64,000 bases of DNA from Anaerolineae bacterium (GTDB lineage: Bacteria > Chloroflexota > Anaerolineae > Aggregatilineales > Phototrophicaceae): positions 1-64,000 of the forward strand of contig JAJEBE010000054.1 in assembly GCA_022822545.1 (NCBI GenBank). Reading direction: 5' to 3'. Below, in pieces: positions 7,402 through 15,209 of this stretch. Position 1 is the first letter of the stretch. Every line of letters starts with the position of its first letter. The notes beneath the pieces are model-generated. The model saw only the letters and a program-made list of their open reading frames with translations, was not told the DNA's origin and ran no database searches. A program made the translations under genes and the position numbers.

Positions 7402-8853
7402 CTAGGCTTCTCTGTCGGGGCGAAAGCGCTGGGGGCGCCGGTTGTTGCTCAGGCCGAAATCGGGGTTGGCTTGCGGTAGCGCGGGCGGGCGGATTTTCTC
7501 CGGCAGCCGGGGCGGGCGATTGCGGTCGGGGTTGGCCGCCGCTCTTATCGCGGGCGAGGAATCTGCGGACGGCTGGGCTTGCCTTGTTTCCGTTAGGCTT
7601 GCGCCAAAGGCTGCCGTTTTACTGTCATTTGCCGCCGGCGACAAGGCCAGATATTCGCCGAGCATTTGCTGCTGCTGGATGGCGTCGTAGCGAGCGCGGC
7701 GCTGGGCTTTGTTATGCTGCCGGCGCGAGATTTCCTGTTGAATTGCCTGTGGATTCGGCACCTTGACAAATCGCTTGGGCTCGTCCGCGCCGACCAGGGA
7801 CATGCTGACATCGCCGTACTTGAACAAAGCGGCGAACAGGCCGGTCGATACCGATTCGACATTGTCGATGCGCTCGACGAGGATCTGGTCGCGCAGATTC
7901 TGCAAGAAGAAGGGGCGCTTGTGGACGAGCGTGATGGTGTCGTCGGAGATGATGTAGACATCGTTGCGCCAATCCCAATCCAGCCAGTAGAAAGTGAGGA
8001 AGCCGGCAAGCAGCGCGACCATTGAGGCGGGAAAGGTCAGGACGCGGGCCTGGGGATCGACGAGGGTAAAGGTGAGGGCGAGGGCGGCCAGCCCGATAAT
8101 GATGGTCAGCAGGGGCAGGGCGGTATGCTGGGCCCAGACGCTGATGTGCTTGCGATAGACGATATCGCCGTTGTTCATCAGGATCTTGGCGCTGAGGTAG
8201 CCGTTGCTGCCGGGCAGGGGGCGCGGCGGACCGGCGGCGGAGGCGGGCTCAATATCGTCTTCGGGGGATTCACCCGCCTGCCAGCGCTGCATCTCGGCGC
8301 GGACGAGCTTGTGATGCCGCTGCGCCTGGCGATTCTCGAAGTATTGGCGGTCTTCCATGATGAGCTTTTGAAATTGTTCGGGATCGGGCATGAGCGGCAG
8401 TTCGAGGTTGCCCTGGGCGCCGGCCGTTTTCACGATAACGGCGCCATAGCGAAAGAGGCGGGCAAAGGGATCGTATGGGGGAATGTCGAAGTTGATCTCG
8501 TGGATGCTTTCCATACCGACCTGCGTGACCTGCCGGCGCAAGGCGAGGATGGTTCGGCTGATGCGGATGATTCGCTGGTCGGTGACGATGACCAAGTCGT
8601 TGCGCCATTCGAGATAGAAATAGAGCAGCCCCAAACCGGGCAGGGCCGCCGACAGCGCGAGCAGGGCGAGGGAGAGCGCTTGAGCCTCGACCAGAACAGC
8701 GGCGATCCACATGACGGGGAGGATGAGAAGGGGAAGCCAGGCCGCCCTGACCCAGGACCACCAGTGTCGACGCGTCCGGATCAAGACCTCTTCGTCCTCC
8801 CGCTGCTCGGCGAATTGGGGATGTATGTCGTTCGGCAAGGCGTCAGCTCGCAT
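7402..8853 (-). CDS. Membrane protein with two bacterial PH (bPH2-like) domains
   Basis: This 483-residue protein is an internal duplication. Each half has a pair of hydrophobic helices (about 33-80 and 225-275) followed by a PH-like beta domain. The matching stretches are WRNDLVIVTDQRIIRI with VGMESIHEINFDIPPYDP in the first half, and WRNDVYIISDDTITLVHKRP with ERIDNVESVSTGLF in the second. These bPH modules occur in membrane proteins of unclear function. The last 120 residues are polar, low-complexity and Pro/Arg-rich, probably cytoplasmic and disordered. The ATG at 8853 has no obvious Shine-Dalgarno site. The PH-domain architecture is confident; the function is unknown. Confidence 0.85.
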   Translation of the reverse strand: MRADALPNDIHPQFAEQREDEEVLIRTRRHWWSWVRAAWLPLLILPVMWIAAVLVEAQALSLALLALSAALPGLGLLYFYLEWRNDLVIVTDQRIIRISRTILALRRQVTQVGMESIHEINFDIPPYDPFARLFRYGAVIVKTAGAQGNLELPLMPDPEQFQKLIMEDRQYFENRQAQRHHKLVRAEMQRWQAGESPEDDIEPASAAGPPRPLPGSNGYLSAKILMNNGDIVYRKHISVWAQHTALPLLTIIIGLAALALTFTLVDPQARVLTFPASMVALLAGFLTFYWLDWDWRNDVYIISDDTITLVHKRPFFLQNLRDQILVERIDNVESVSTGLFAALFKYGDVSMSLVGADEPKRFVKVPNPQAIQQEISRRQHNKAQRRARYDAIQQQQMLGEYLALSPAANDSKTAAFGASLTETRQAQPSADSSPAIRAAANPDRNRPPRLPEKIRPPALPQANPDFGLSNNRRPQRFRPDREA

Positions 8854-8886
8854 CGGGGGGCGTCTCGTCTTCGGCTTGCGCTCAGT

Positions 8887-9132
8887 TCAGTATAGCATGG
8901 CGTCGGGAGTAAGCATGAGATTATCAGTTGGTTTTTGATTGGTTAGAAGTTTAGCCGACATTGTCCGTTTGTCGGACAAGGGAAAACCCTTTTCGGACAA
9001 AGTCGCATTTTGCCCGCGGCGCAGCATTTGACGGGTGCGCTGATCGTGGACGGCGTTGAAGTCGTCATGGAACTTGAGCCGGTTCAGGGCGTGGCGTTTT
9101 TCAGGGTCTGAGAAGTATCTGGTTTTGGGCAT
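8887..9132 (-). CDS. Small hypothetical protein, 81 residues
   Basis: An open frame from ATG at 9132 encodes a basic, polar peptide beginning MPKTRYFSDPEKRHALNRL. I do not recognise a family. In its favour, a perfect TATAAT -10 (minus strand, 9168-9163) lies about 30 bp upstream with nothing else to serve. The last codons run into the promoter of the PH-domain gene. Against it, no convincing Shine-Dalgarno site is seen, and the 3' half contains an inverted-repeat cluster (TTGTCCG at 8961, CGGACAA at 8973 and 8994) that may be a DNA or RNA element rather than code. It could be a decayed gene. Confidence 0.4.
   Translation of the reverse strand: MPKTRYFSDPEKRHALNRLKFHDDFNAVHDQRTRQMLRRGQNATLSEKGFPLSDKRTMSAKLLTNQKPTDNLMLTPDAMLY
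8889..8897 (-). promoter_or_regulatory. Extended -10 promoter for the PH-domain gene
   Basis: On the minus strand TGC directly precedes TATACT (8894-8889), an extended -10 element. No good -35 is seen. A start near 8882 would give a leader of about 29 bases. Confidence 0.4.
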
Positions 9133-9162
9133 AGCGGTTCTCAGTTGGTTGGGATTGGAGCT

Positions 9163-9190
9163 ATTATAGGACAGATGTTCTGAAATGAAA
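9163..9190 (-). promoter_or_regulatory. Candidate promoter for the 81-residue ORF
   Basis: On the minus strand TTTCAT (9190-9185), a 16-bp spacer and a perfect TATAAT (9168-9163). It points toward the ORF starting at 9132. Confidence 0.4.
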
Positions 9191-9308
9191 GGGCTGAATG
9201 CGGCGATTTTGAGGTTCTTCCCTCTCGGGAAGGGATTCAGGCTGGGGAAACTCCAGGCAATTCACCACTCCCCGGGGCGATATTCCGTGTCGATAAATGG
9301 GCAAAGCG

Positions 9309-9317
9309 TGTTACAAT
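9309..9317 (+). promoter_or_regulatory. Extended -10 promoter for tatA
   Basis: TG at 9309-9310, one base, then TACAAT at 9312-9317 form an extended -10 element. A start near 9324 gives tatA a leader of about 29 bases. Confidence 0.45.
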
Positions 9318-9352
9318 GGCGAAAGCATGAAGAGGAAAAAGAGGAGATTCAG

Positions 9353-9535
9353 ATGGGCAGCTTGGGACCAACTGAACTGATTATCATACTGATCATTGTA
9401 GTGTTGCTCTTTGGGGTTGGCCGCGTATCCCGCATCGGCGGCGAATTGGGCTCGGCGGTGGCGAATTTCCGCAAGGGCTTGCAGGAAGGCGCCAAGGGCA
9501 AGACTGAAGAGACCAGCCAGACCGAAAACGCCTAG
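9353..9535 (+). CDS. tatA: Sec-independent translocase subunit TatA/E
   Basis: The 60-residue protein is a typical TatA: a short N-terminus MGSLGPTELIIILIIVVLL with the polar Glu/Pro residues before one hydrophobic helix, the FGVGRVSRIGGELG hinge and amphipathic helix, and a charged tail. TatA oligomers form the pore for folded twin-arginine substrates. The frame opens further upstream, but the ATG at 9353 is chosen because it has a GAGGAG site just upstream and gives the normal family length. TatB and TatC are not in the window. At least one likely client is: the binding protein at 56531 carries an SRREFL signal. Confidence 0.93.
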   Translation: MGSLGPTELIIILIIVVLLFGVGRVSRIGGELGSAVANFRKGLQEGAKGKTEETSQTENA

Positions 9536-9545
9536 CCGACGGCGA

Positions 9546-10034
9546 TCAGCGCTCTTGCCGCGCCGTATCCCGGGCGCGGTTCAATAGAAGGTCGGCGTCC
9601 AGGATCGGCTTGTGCGGAATGCCGGCCGGCGCCTTCAGGTTGTAGAGCAGGGCCTCGCGATTATGTCGTTTGACGCGCTCGCGGAAATCGACTGTATAGC
9701 GGGACCAGCGCGTCCGAAGATTGGCTGCTTGAACGCTGGTGGAAACGGCGTTCAATTCTTTATAGTATCGCTCGGTCCGTTCCCCGATTTCCGCCAGTAG
9801 CTTCGTTTCATTTTGCGAGATGGCTTTCCCCGTCTCGATCCACTCGGGACTTACATTGTTATCTTGCATGATTTTTTGGGCGGCGCGCTGATCGCTGGGC
9901 GTGTGCGGGTCGTCGTGCAAGCGCAGGGGCTTGCCCGCGCCGGGCAAATGCGAAATGTCGCCGTTCCCGATAATCTCACCGAGCAGGTGGTCGACGATGC
10001 GGCGCGAGCGGTCCATATTCGCAGGGCCTTTCAC
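9546..10034 (-). CDS. DUF1992 protein (DnaJ homologue subfamily C member 28-like)
   Basis: This 162-residue protein matches the DUF1992 pattern: an N-terminal helix with DHLLGEIIGNGDISHLPGAGKPL (about 15-37) and a following KIMQDNNVSPEWIETGKAI. Its molecular role is not established. The domain occurs in bacteria alone and in eukaryotes next to J domains. The frame begins with GTG at 10034. An ATG six codons later (10016), with AAAGG about ten bases before it, is an equally good start. It lies 15 bases after the LysM-protein stop on the same strand, so cotranscription from the promoter near 11032 is likely. It converges with tatA. Confidence 0.85.
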   Translation of the reverse strand: MKGPANMDRSRRIVDHLLGEIIGNGDISHLPGAGKPLRLHDDPHTPSDQRAAQKIMQDNNVSPEWIETGKAISQNETKLLAEIGERTERYYKELNAVSTSVQAANLRTRWSRYTVDFRERVKRHNREALLYNLKAPAGIPHKPILDADLLLNRARDTARQER

Positions 10035-10049
10035 TGGGGCGGGAGCGAA

Positions 10050-10997
10050 CTAGGCGTCATCTTCGCCGGAGGGCAGCGCCAGCGTCTGCAGGATGCGGCC
10101 CTGGCCGTCGCGGAGCGTCAGTTCCTCGCCCGGTTCCCAGACGCTTTCCTGCTTGCCCCAGAAGCGGGCATCGGCCGTTGATGTCCCGCTGCGCGTGTAG
10201 AGGACGATGCTGGTCTGCGGGAAGAGCAGCGTGTCATAGAAGGTGTAGGTATTGCCGGCGGAATCGGTGAGCGTCCAGTCGCTGATGTTGATTGATCCGC
10301 CGTTGTTTTGCAGGCGTATGGCCTCGGCGGTGATATCGCCGATTCCTTCCGCTTCGATGATCTCGAATTGGGCGGACACGGGTGTGCTGGTCGCGATAAT
10401 GGCCGGAGTCGCGGTGGCGGGGGGCGCGACCGGGACAGGCTCGCCGGTGCGCTCGTCAACGCGGCAACCGGCGTGGGGGATGAGCAGGCGCTGGCCGATT
10501 TGCATGTTGCTTGCGCTATCGACCGTCATACCGTTCACGCGCAGCAGGTCTTCTAGTTCGACGTTTTTGCGCAGGGCGATGAAATAGGCGGAGTCGCCTG
10601 CCAACACCGTATAAAACTCGCAGGCGGAGTTGATGACCGGCCCGCCGGCAATGGCGACAGTCGGGGTGCTGAGGGCGGCATCGCGGGCGCCGAGGGCGCT
10701 GGGATCCAGGGCGCCGGTTTGGCCATCGCGGGCTTCGGCGGCGATATCGGCGGGCAAATCAACTTGCGCGCGCTGGCCATCGGCGGGGGCGAGAGTGGCG
10801 AATTTGGTCGGCAAAGGGGTGGCGGTGATGATGACTTCGACGGTGATGATCTGCGGGATCTGGCTGCCCTCGTCCTGGTTTCCAAAGAGGCGCAGGGCCA
10901 GATAGGTCCCGCTGACGGCGGCGATAAAGGTCAGGGTGAGGAACAGGAATTGCGGGACGAGCCGGGTTTGGCGCTCGGGGCGTTGTCTTTGGATCAT
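10050..10997 (-). CDS. Membrane-anchored LysM and lamin-tail domain protein
   Basis: A single N-terminal membrane anchor (LVPQFLFLTLTFIAAVSGTY) is followed by a TATP-type linker, a LysM domain (from FYTVLAGDSAYFIALRKNV to MQIGQRLLIP) and a lamin-tail-like domain (from IEAEGIGDITAEAIRLQNNG to LTLRDGQGRILQTLALP). LysM binds peptidoglycan or chitin-like glycans. Lamin-tail domains in bacteria are extracellular beta-sandwiches of uncertain role. It is likely a cell-envelope structural protein. The open frame reaches 11060, but the promoter at 11032-11060 overlaps that region, so the start is placed at the ATG at 10997 (315 residues); ATG 11015 is the alternative. Confidence 0.82.
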   Translation of the reverse strand: MIQRQRPERQTRLVPQFLFLTLTFIAAVSGTYLALRLFGNQDEGSQIPQIITVEVIITATPLPTKFATLAPADGQRAQVDLPADIAAEARDGQTGALDPSALGARDAALSTPTVAIAGGPVINSACEFYTVLAGDSAYFIALRKNVELEDLLRVNGMTVDSASNMQIGQRLLIPHAGCRVDERTGEPVPVAPPATATPAIIATSTPVSAQFEIIEAEGIGDITAEAIRLQNNGGSINISDWTLTDSAGNTYTFYDTLLFPQTSIVLYTRSGTSTADARFWGKQESVWEPGEELTLRDGQGRILQTLALPSGEDDA

Positions 10998-11031
10998 GTT
11001 GTATGCCCAAGTCATGTGACGGGACAAGGGA

Positions 11032-11060
11032 ATACTAGCATAGGCAGGTTGTACTGGCAA
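11032..11060 (-). promoter_or_regulatory. Strong promoter for the LysM/lamin-tail gene
   Basis: On the minus strand TTGCCA (11060-11055), 17 bp, then TAGTAT (11037-11032), preceded by TGC as an extended -10. The start site near 11025 rules out translation starts upstream of it. Confidence 0.55.
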
Positions 11061-11148
11061 CGCGGATGGCGAGCTGAATATATCGCGCGGGCGAATGTTC
11101 AGTTAGAATCGCGTTGTTGGAAGCAAGGGCGGGGAGCAGTTTGAGCGA

Positions 11149-12618
11149 ATGAAGATATTGCTGGCGAGCGCGGAGGCGGCGCCCTTTGCCAAAGTCGGCG
11201 GCTTGGCGGATGTGGCGGGTTCTTTGCCGGCGGCGTTGCGCCGGGCCGGGTTGGACGCGCGGGTTATTTTGCCCGGCTATGGCTTCATCGATCACAAGCA
11301 ATTTGGCATTGAGCCTTTATTCAGTTTTGATCTTTCGCATCGTCTGGGCCTAAACACAGTCAGCCTTTTCACAGGCGAGCATCAGGGCATTCCCTTTTAT
11401 CTGCTGCAATCCGCGCCCTACTTCGGCATTGAAGGGGATGTCTACAGCCATTGGGATTGGGATATGGAGCGCTTCATCTATCTCAATCAAGCCTTGATGG
11501 CGGCCTTGCACGCGCTGGACGAAAGGACGGGCTGGTTCCCCGATTGCGTTCACGTTAACGACTGGCATACCGGTCTGTTGCCATTCATGATACGGGAACA
11601 TGGCGGGGAGGGCTTGTGGGCTAAGCTCGCGAGTGTTATCAGCATCCACAATATCGCCTATCAAGGCAATCACGCGGGCGGTTTCTTGTGGCATGGGGGC
11701 GTACATGGGCGGCATCATGCGGATCTGCTGGAGCTGGGGCTGGCGGACAATCTCCTGGGCATCGGGATCGCTTACAGCGATATGATTTCAACGGTTAGCC
11801 CGCGTTATGCCGAGGAGATCAAGCATCCTTACGCCGGTTATGAACTGGCGCCGCTGATCAGCCGGCGGGGGGAGGACCTGCGGGGAATACTCAACGGATT
11901 GGATTGCGACTTATGGGATCCGGCAACGGACCCGACCCTTGCAAGCAATTTCGATTGTGACAATTTTGTCAGGGAGCGGCCGCCGAACAAGAGTCATTTG
12001 CAGTCTTACGCTCGGCTGCCGGTTCGCGCTGACATTCCGTTGGTCGGTGTGGTAAGCCGGCTGGCGGCGCAGAAGGGATTTGACATGGCGCTGCCGGCCT
12101 TGCGCAATGTTCTGGGCGCGCGCGATATGCAATTGGTGGCGCTGGGCACGGGGGAAGCCGCGATCGAGCAGGCGTTTTGGCAACTGGATCAGGATTTCGG
12201 CGACAAGGCGACGGCCTTCCTGCAATTCGATGGCGCTCTGGCGCAGCAGATCTACGCCGGCTGTGATATCTTTTTGATGCCGAGCCACTTTGAGCCTTGC
12301 GGCATGGGGCAGATGATGGCGATGCGTTATGGGGCGCTGCCGCTGGCGCGGGAAACGGGCGGTCTGGCGGATACGGTCATCAATTATGACAACGCCACGG
12401 GGCAGGCCGGCACCGGATTTTTGTTTGAATGGCAGGAGGCGCAGGCGGTTGAGGGGACGCTCAATTGGGCATTGGATGTCTATGCGGAGCGGCCGGAGGC
12501 TTGGCGCCGCATGCAGGAGCGCGGCATGAAGACGGACTTCAGTTGGCAAAAGAGCGCCAGCGAATATGTCGAGTTGTATGAGCGGGCGATCGCAATGGCG
12601 CGAAGCCGCGGCGACTGA
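11149..12618 (+). CDS. glgA: Glycogen synthase (ADP-glucose type, GT5)
   Basis: The 489-residue enzyme has the full GT5 layout. The N-terminal domain starts KILLASAEAAPFAKVGGLADV; the KVGGLADV loop binds ADP-glucose. It also has HVNDWHTGLLP and SIHNIAYQG. The C-terminal domain has VGVVSRLAAQKGFDM and the nucleotide-sugar site SHFEPCGMGQMMAMRYG. It transfers glucose from ADP-glucose to glycogen non-reducing ends. The length is normal. A weak TAGAAT -10 sits at 11104. The next gene along is glgC, separated by a 347-bp spacer that carries a repeat insertion. With the phosphorylase and CBM48 proteins downstream this forms a glycogen storage locus; no branching enzyme is visible. Confidence 0.95.
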   Translation: MKILLASAEAAPFAKVGGLADVAGSLPAALRRAGLDARVILPGYGFIDHKQFGIEPLFSFDLSHRLGLNTVSLFTGEHQGIPFYLLQSAPYFGIEGDVYSHWDWDMERFIYLNQALMAALHALDERTGWFPDCVHVNDWHTGLLPFMIREHGGEGLWAKLASVISIHNIAYQGNHAGGFLWHGGVHGRHHADLLELGLADNLLGIGIAYSDMISTVSPRYAEEIKHPYAGYELAPLISRRGEDLRGILNGLDCDLWDPATDPTLASNFDCDNFVRERPPNKSHLQSYARLPVRADIPLVGVVSRLAAQKGFDMALPALRNVLGARDMQLVALGTGEAAIEQAFWQLDQDFGDKATAFLQFDGALAQQIYAGCDIFLMPSHFEPCGMGQMMAMRYGALPLARETGGLADTVINYDNATGQAGTGFLFEWQEAQAVEGTLNWALDVYAERPEAWRRMQERGMKTDFSWQKSASEYVELYERAIAMARSRGD

Positions 12619-12639
12619 CGATGCGCGGTGAAGCGAAGC
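12611..12639 (+). repeat. 29-bp direct repeat, left copy (overlaps glgA stop)
   Basis: Starts GCGACTGACGATG and includes the 17-mer GCGCGGTGAAGCGAAGC (12623-12639). It matches 12906-12934 at 27 of 29 positions. The glgA stop codon lies inside it. Confidence 0.75.
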
Positions 12640-12671
12640 GTATCCTATTCGGTTGAAACACAAAAAGCTTT

Positions 12672-12712
12672 ACCACCGAGAACACAGAGTTAAATTGAGG
12701 ACACAGAGATTT
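12672..12712 (-). repeat. Single ACAGAG-type repeat copy between glgA and glgC
   Basis: ACCACCGAGAACACAGAG followed by TTAAATTGAGGACACAGAG is the reverse complement of the modules in the 640-1141 array. No convincing gene occurs in the glgA-glgC spacer. A 63-codon minus-strand frame across it includes the repeat itself and is not called. Confidence 0.7.
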
Positions 12713-12905
12713 TGGTATATTTTCGACGTTTTCTCAAAATCAGCCAGCGTCCGGGGCAGTGTATCCATTTGGCTGGACAAGGTATGGCGTTCAATAAGTT
12801 GACGATTTCGCCATTTCAAAGGCGCATTATACTTTAGTGTTGTCAGGATTCTTGCATTCAATTCAAAACACTGAACTGCATTTCAGCCGAATTCGATACA
12901 CTACC

Positions 12906-12934
12906 GCGACTGAGGGTGCGCGGTGAAGCGAAGC
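12906..12934 (+). repeat. 29-bp direct repeat, right copy
   Basis: GCGACTGAGGGTG followed by the 17-mer GCGCGGTGAAGCGAAGC (12918-12934). It is nearly identical to 12611-12639 and bounds, with it, 266 bp that contain the ACAGAG repeat copy. Confidence 0.75.
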
Positions 12935-12965
12935 AAAATATTGTTCCACAGAAAAGGGGGCGGGC

Positions 12966-14234
12966 GTGAAGATAAAGGCGGTTATTTTGGCAGGCGGCAA
13001 GGGTACGCGTTTGGGTGTGTTGACGATCAAGCGCGCCAAGCCGGCCGTGCCCTTCGGCGGAAAATATCGCATCATCGATTTTGCCTTGAGCAATTGCGTG
13101 AATTCCAATGTGTTTGATGTGCTGGTCTTGACGCAGTATCGTCCGCACAGTCTCAACGATCATATTCGGCGTGGGCGGCCTTGGGATCTGGACCGGTCCT
13201 TCACCGGCGGCGTGCGCTTGTTGCAGCCGTTTCAGGGGAGCTTCGACACGGATTGGTACGCGGGGACGGCTGACGCGGTGGCGCAGAATATAAACTTCGT
13301 GCGACAGGGCCGGCCCGAATATGTTTTGATTTTGTCGGGGGATCATATCTACGAGATGGATTATGACATGCTGGTGCAGTATCACCGGGACAAGGGGGCT
13401 GACGCTACTGTGTGTACGATTCGCGTGCCCCTGGACGAGGCGAGCCGCTTTGGCATTGTCGACACAGACAAGGACTATCGCGTTACCGATTTCGTTGAGA
13501 AGCCAAAAGCGCCGCCGGGCAATCTGGCGAATATGGGGGTCTATGTCTTTGACTATTCGGTGTTGGAACGCGTGCTGAGCGAAGATGAGGGCGATCCGGA
13601 ATCGGAGCACGATTTCGGCAAGAATATATTGCCGAAGATGGTGGCGGACAATATGGACATATTCGCCTATCCATACGGCGGCTACTGGATTGATGTGGGC
13701 ACCGTAGACGCGTATTGGGAAGCGCATATGGATTTGCTTTCGAGCCCGCCGTCGCTGAATCTGAATGACCGCACCTGGGTGATCCATACGCGCAGCGAAG
13801 AGCGTCCGCCGGTGCGTATCGGCGCGGAGGCGCGGATCGTCGACAGCATGATCGCTGATGGCTCGGTCATTGGGGCGGGCGCGTTGATAGAGCGCTCGGT
13901 TTTGTCGCCGGGCGTATTTATTGGTCCGGGCGCGGTGATACGAGAATCGGTGATCCTCAACGATGCTTACGTAGAAGCGGGGGCGCATGTCGAGCGGGCG
14001 CTGGTGGACAAGATTGCCGTCATCGGCAAGAAGGCGCGGGTCGGCTCCTGGCAGGACATGGGTGATTTGCAGATCACAAGCGTGGGCAAGAATGCGCGCA
14101 TCCCGCCCGAGTTCACGATTGGGGCGGGCTCGGTCGTCGGCTCGGATTGCAGGCATGAGAGTTTCGCGCGCTTCAGCAATATGACGGCGCCCGCGGGAAG
14201 CGATATCGAGTTTGCTTCACGCATTCAAGGATAA
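12966..14234 (+). CDS. glgC: Glucose-1-phosphate adenylyltransferase (ADP-glucose pyrophosphorylase)
   Basis: The 422-residue enzyme makes ADP-glucose from glucose-1-phosphate and ATP, the committed step of glycogen synthesis. The nucleotidyltransferase domain shows VILAGGKGTRLGVLT, KPAVPFGGKYRIIDFALSN, the ADP-glucose pyrophosphorylase stretch WYAGTADAVAQN, LSGDHIYEMDY and FVEKPK. The C-terminal left-handed beta-helix begins near residue 290, with hexapeptide repeats such as IGAEARIVDSMIADGSVIGAG. The start is GTG at 12966 behind a G-rich stretch. The gene is directly followed by the oxidoreductase gene, whose Shine-Dalgarno overlaps the glgC stop, so they are probably cotranscribed. Confidence 0.95.
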   Translation: MKIKAVILAGGKGTRLGVLTIKRAKPAVPFGGKYRIIDFALSNCVNSNVFDVLVLTQYRPHSLNDHIRRGRPWDLDRSFTGGVRLLQPFQGSFDTDWYAGTADAVAQNINFVRQGRPEYVLILSGDHIYEMDYDMLVQYHRDKGADATVCTIRVPLDEASRFGIVDTDKDYRVTDFVEKPKAPPGNLANMGVYVFDYSVLERVLSEDEGDPESEHDFGKNILPKMVADNMDIFAYPYGGYWIDVGTVDAYWEAHMDLLSSPPSLNLNDRTWVIHTRSEERPPVRIGAEARIVDSMIADGSVIGAGALIERSVLSPGVFIGPGAVIRESVILNDAYVEAGAHVERALVDKIAVIGKKARVGSWQDMGDLQITSVGKNARIPPEFTIGAGSVVGSDCRHESFARFSNMTAPAGSDIEFASRIQG

Positions 14235-14244
14235 GGAGAAGCTA

Positions 14245-15024
14245 ATGGGCAAGTTCAAAGTGGGCACGCAGTTGCATCCGCAACACGTGAGCTACGCGGC
14301 ATACGCCGACGCGGTGAAAGCCTGCGAAGGGCTGGGTGTGGATTCGATCTGGAATTGGGATCATTTCTTTCCGCTGTACGGCGAGGGGAACAACAATCAT
14401 TTCGAGGGCTGGACGCTGTTGACGGCGATCGCCATGCTGACGTCGCGCGCCGAAATCGGCACGTTGGTCACTTGCAACAGCTATCGCAATCCGGCCTTAC
14501 TGACGCAGATGGCGAACACGGTGGATCATATCAGCGGCGGACGGCTGATACTAGGCATCGGCGCCGGCTGGTTCGAGAAGGATTACGAAGAATTCGGCTA
14601 TGAGTTTGGCAGTGCTGGCAGCCGTTTGCGGGACTTGGGCGAGGCGCTGCCGGTCATCAAGGAACGCATGGGCAAGGAGTTGCCGCCGCCGGTTCGCAAT
14701 CCCATTCCCATCATGATCGGCGGTGGCGGCGAAAAGGTGACGCTGAAACTGACAGCGCGATACGCGGACTTGTGGAATGGATTTGGTCCGCCGGAGACCT
14801 ACGCCCACAAATGTCGTGTGCTGGACAATTGGTGCGCCGAAGTCGGCCGCGATCCGGCGGAGATTGAGCGCACGGTATCGCTTACCGGCAACGATGATAT
14901 TCCGGGAAACCTGGATGCTTACGCCGAGGCCGGCTGCAGGCATTTCATCATGATGACGGCTGTGCCGCCGGATGAAGACAAGGTGAAGGCCTTGGCGTCG
15001 TGGCGGGATGGGATGAACGGCTGA
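14245..15024 (+). CDS. F420-dependent LLM-class (luciferase-like) oxidoreductase
   Basis: A 259-residue TIM-barrel protein of the luciferase-like monooxygenase superfamily, F420-dependent branch. Characteristic stretches are SIWNWDHFFPLYG, TSRAEIGTLVTCNSYRNPAL, TVDHISGGRLILGIGAGWF and PIPIMIGGGGEKVTLKLTARYAD. Such enzymes transfer hydride between F420 and varied substrates; the substrate here is unknown. The frame opens at 14212 inside glgC, but the ATG at 14245 is chosen because of the AAGGAG site at 14233-14238. It is slightly shorter than many relatives (about 300). It is probably cotranscribed with glgC, and a functional link to glycogen is not evident. Confidence 0.88.
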   Translation: MGKFKVGTQLHPQHVSYAAYADAVKACEGLGVDSIWNWDHFFPLYGEGNNNHFEGWTLLTAIAMLTSRAEIGTLVTCNSYRNPALLTQMANTVDHISGGRLILGIGAGWFEKDYEEFGYEFGSAGSRLRDLGEALPVIKERMGKELPPPVRNPIPIMIGGGGEKVTLKLTARYADLWNGFGPPETYAHKCRVLDNWCAEVGRDPAEIERTVSLTGNDDIPGNLDAYAEAGCRHFIMMTAVPPDEDKVKALASWRDGMNG

Positions 15025-15032
15025 GGCATATA

Positions 15033-15201
15033 ACAGGTCTCCGAAATGGAGTGGTGAATTCTGCGGATATTGTCTTTTCCAACTTCACCCCCGGCCCCTC
15101 CCCAGTGCATTGGGGAGGGGAGCTTAGCTGCGGAAACCGTATCAATGCTGGCGTTCCACATCTCCCATAATCACCACTCCCTCGGAAATGGGGAGACCTG
15201 T
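15033..15201. repeat. Inverted-repeat element between convergent genes, with nested hairpin
   Basis: The left arm has ACAGGTCTCC (15033-15042) and GGAGTGGTGA (15048-15057). The right arm has TCACCACTCC (15171-15180) and GGAGACCTGT (15192-15201), their exact complements in mirrored order. The arms enclose the GC-rich hairpin at 15084-15122. The whole region lies between the 3' ends of the oxidoreductase and the second CBM48 gene. It may act as a bidirectional terminator or be a small MITE-like element. Confidence 0.65.
15084..15122. repeat. CACCCCCGGCCCCTCCCC hairpin repeat
   Basis: CCCCTCCCCA (15095-15104), a GTGCAT loop and TGGGGAGGGG (15111-15120) form a perfect 10-bp stem, preceded by TTCACCCCCGG. 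It belongs to the same repeat type as 7161-7207. Confidence 0.7.
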
Positions 15202-15209
15202 ATGTTGTT

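Noticed and set aside
12858..14156. A 432-codon minus-strand frame opposite glgC.
   Set aside because: glgC is unambiguous; the antisense frame shows His/Arg-rich shadow composition.
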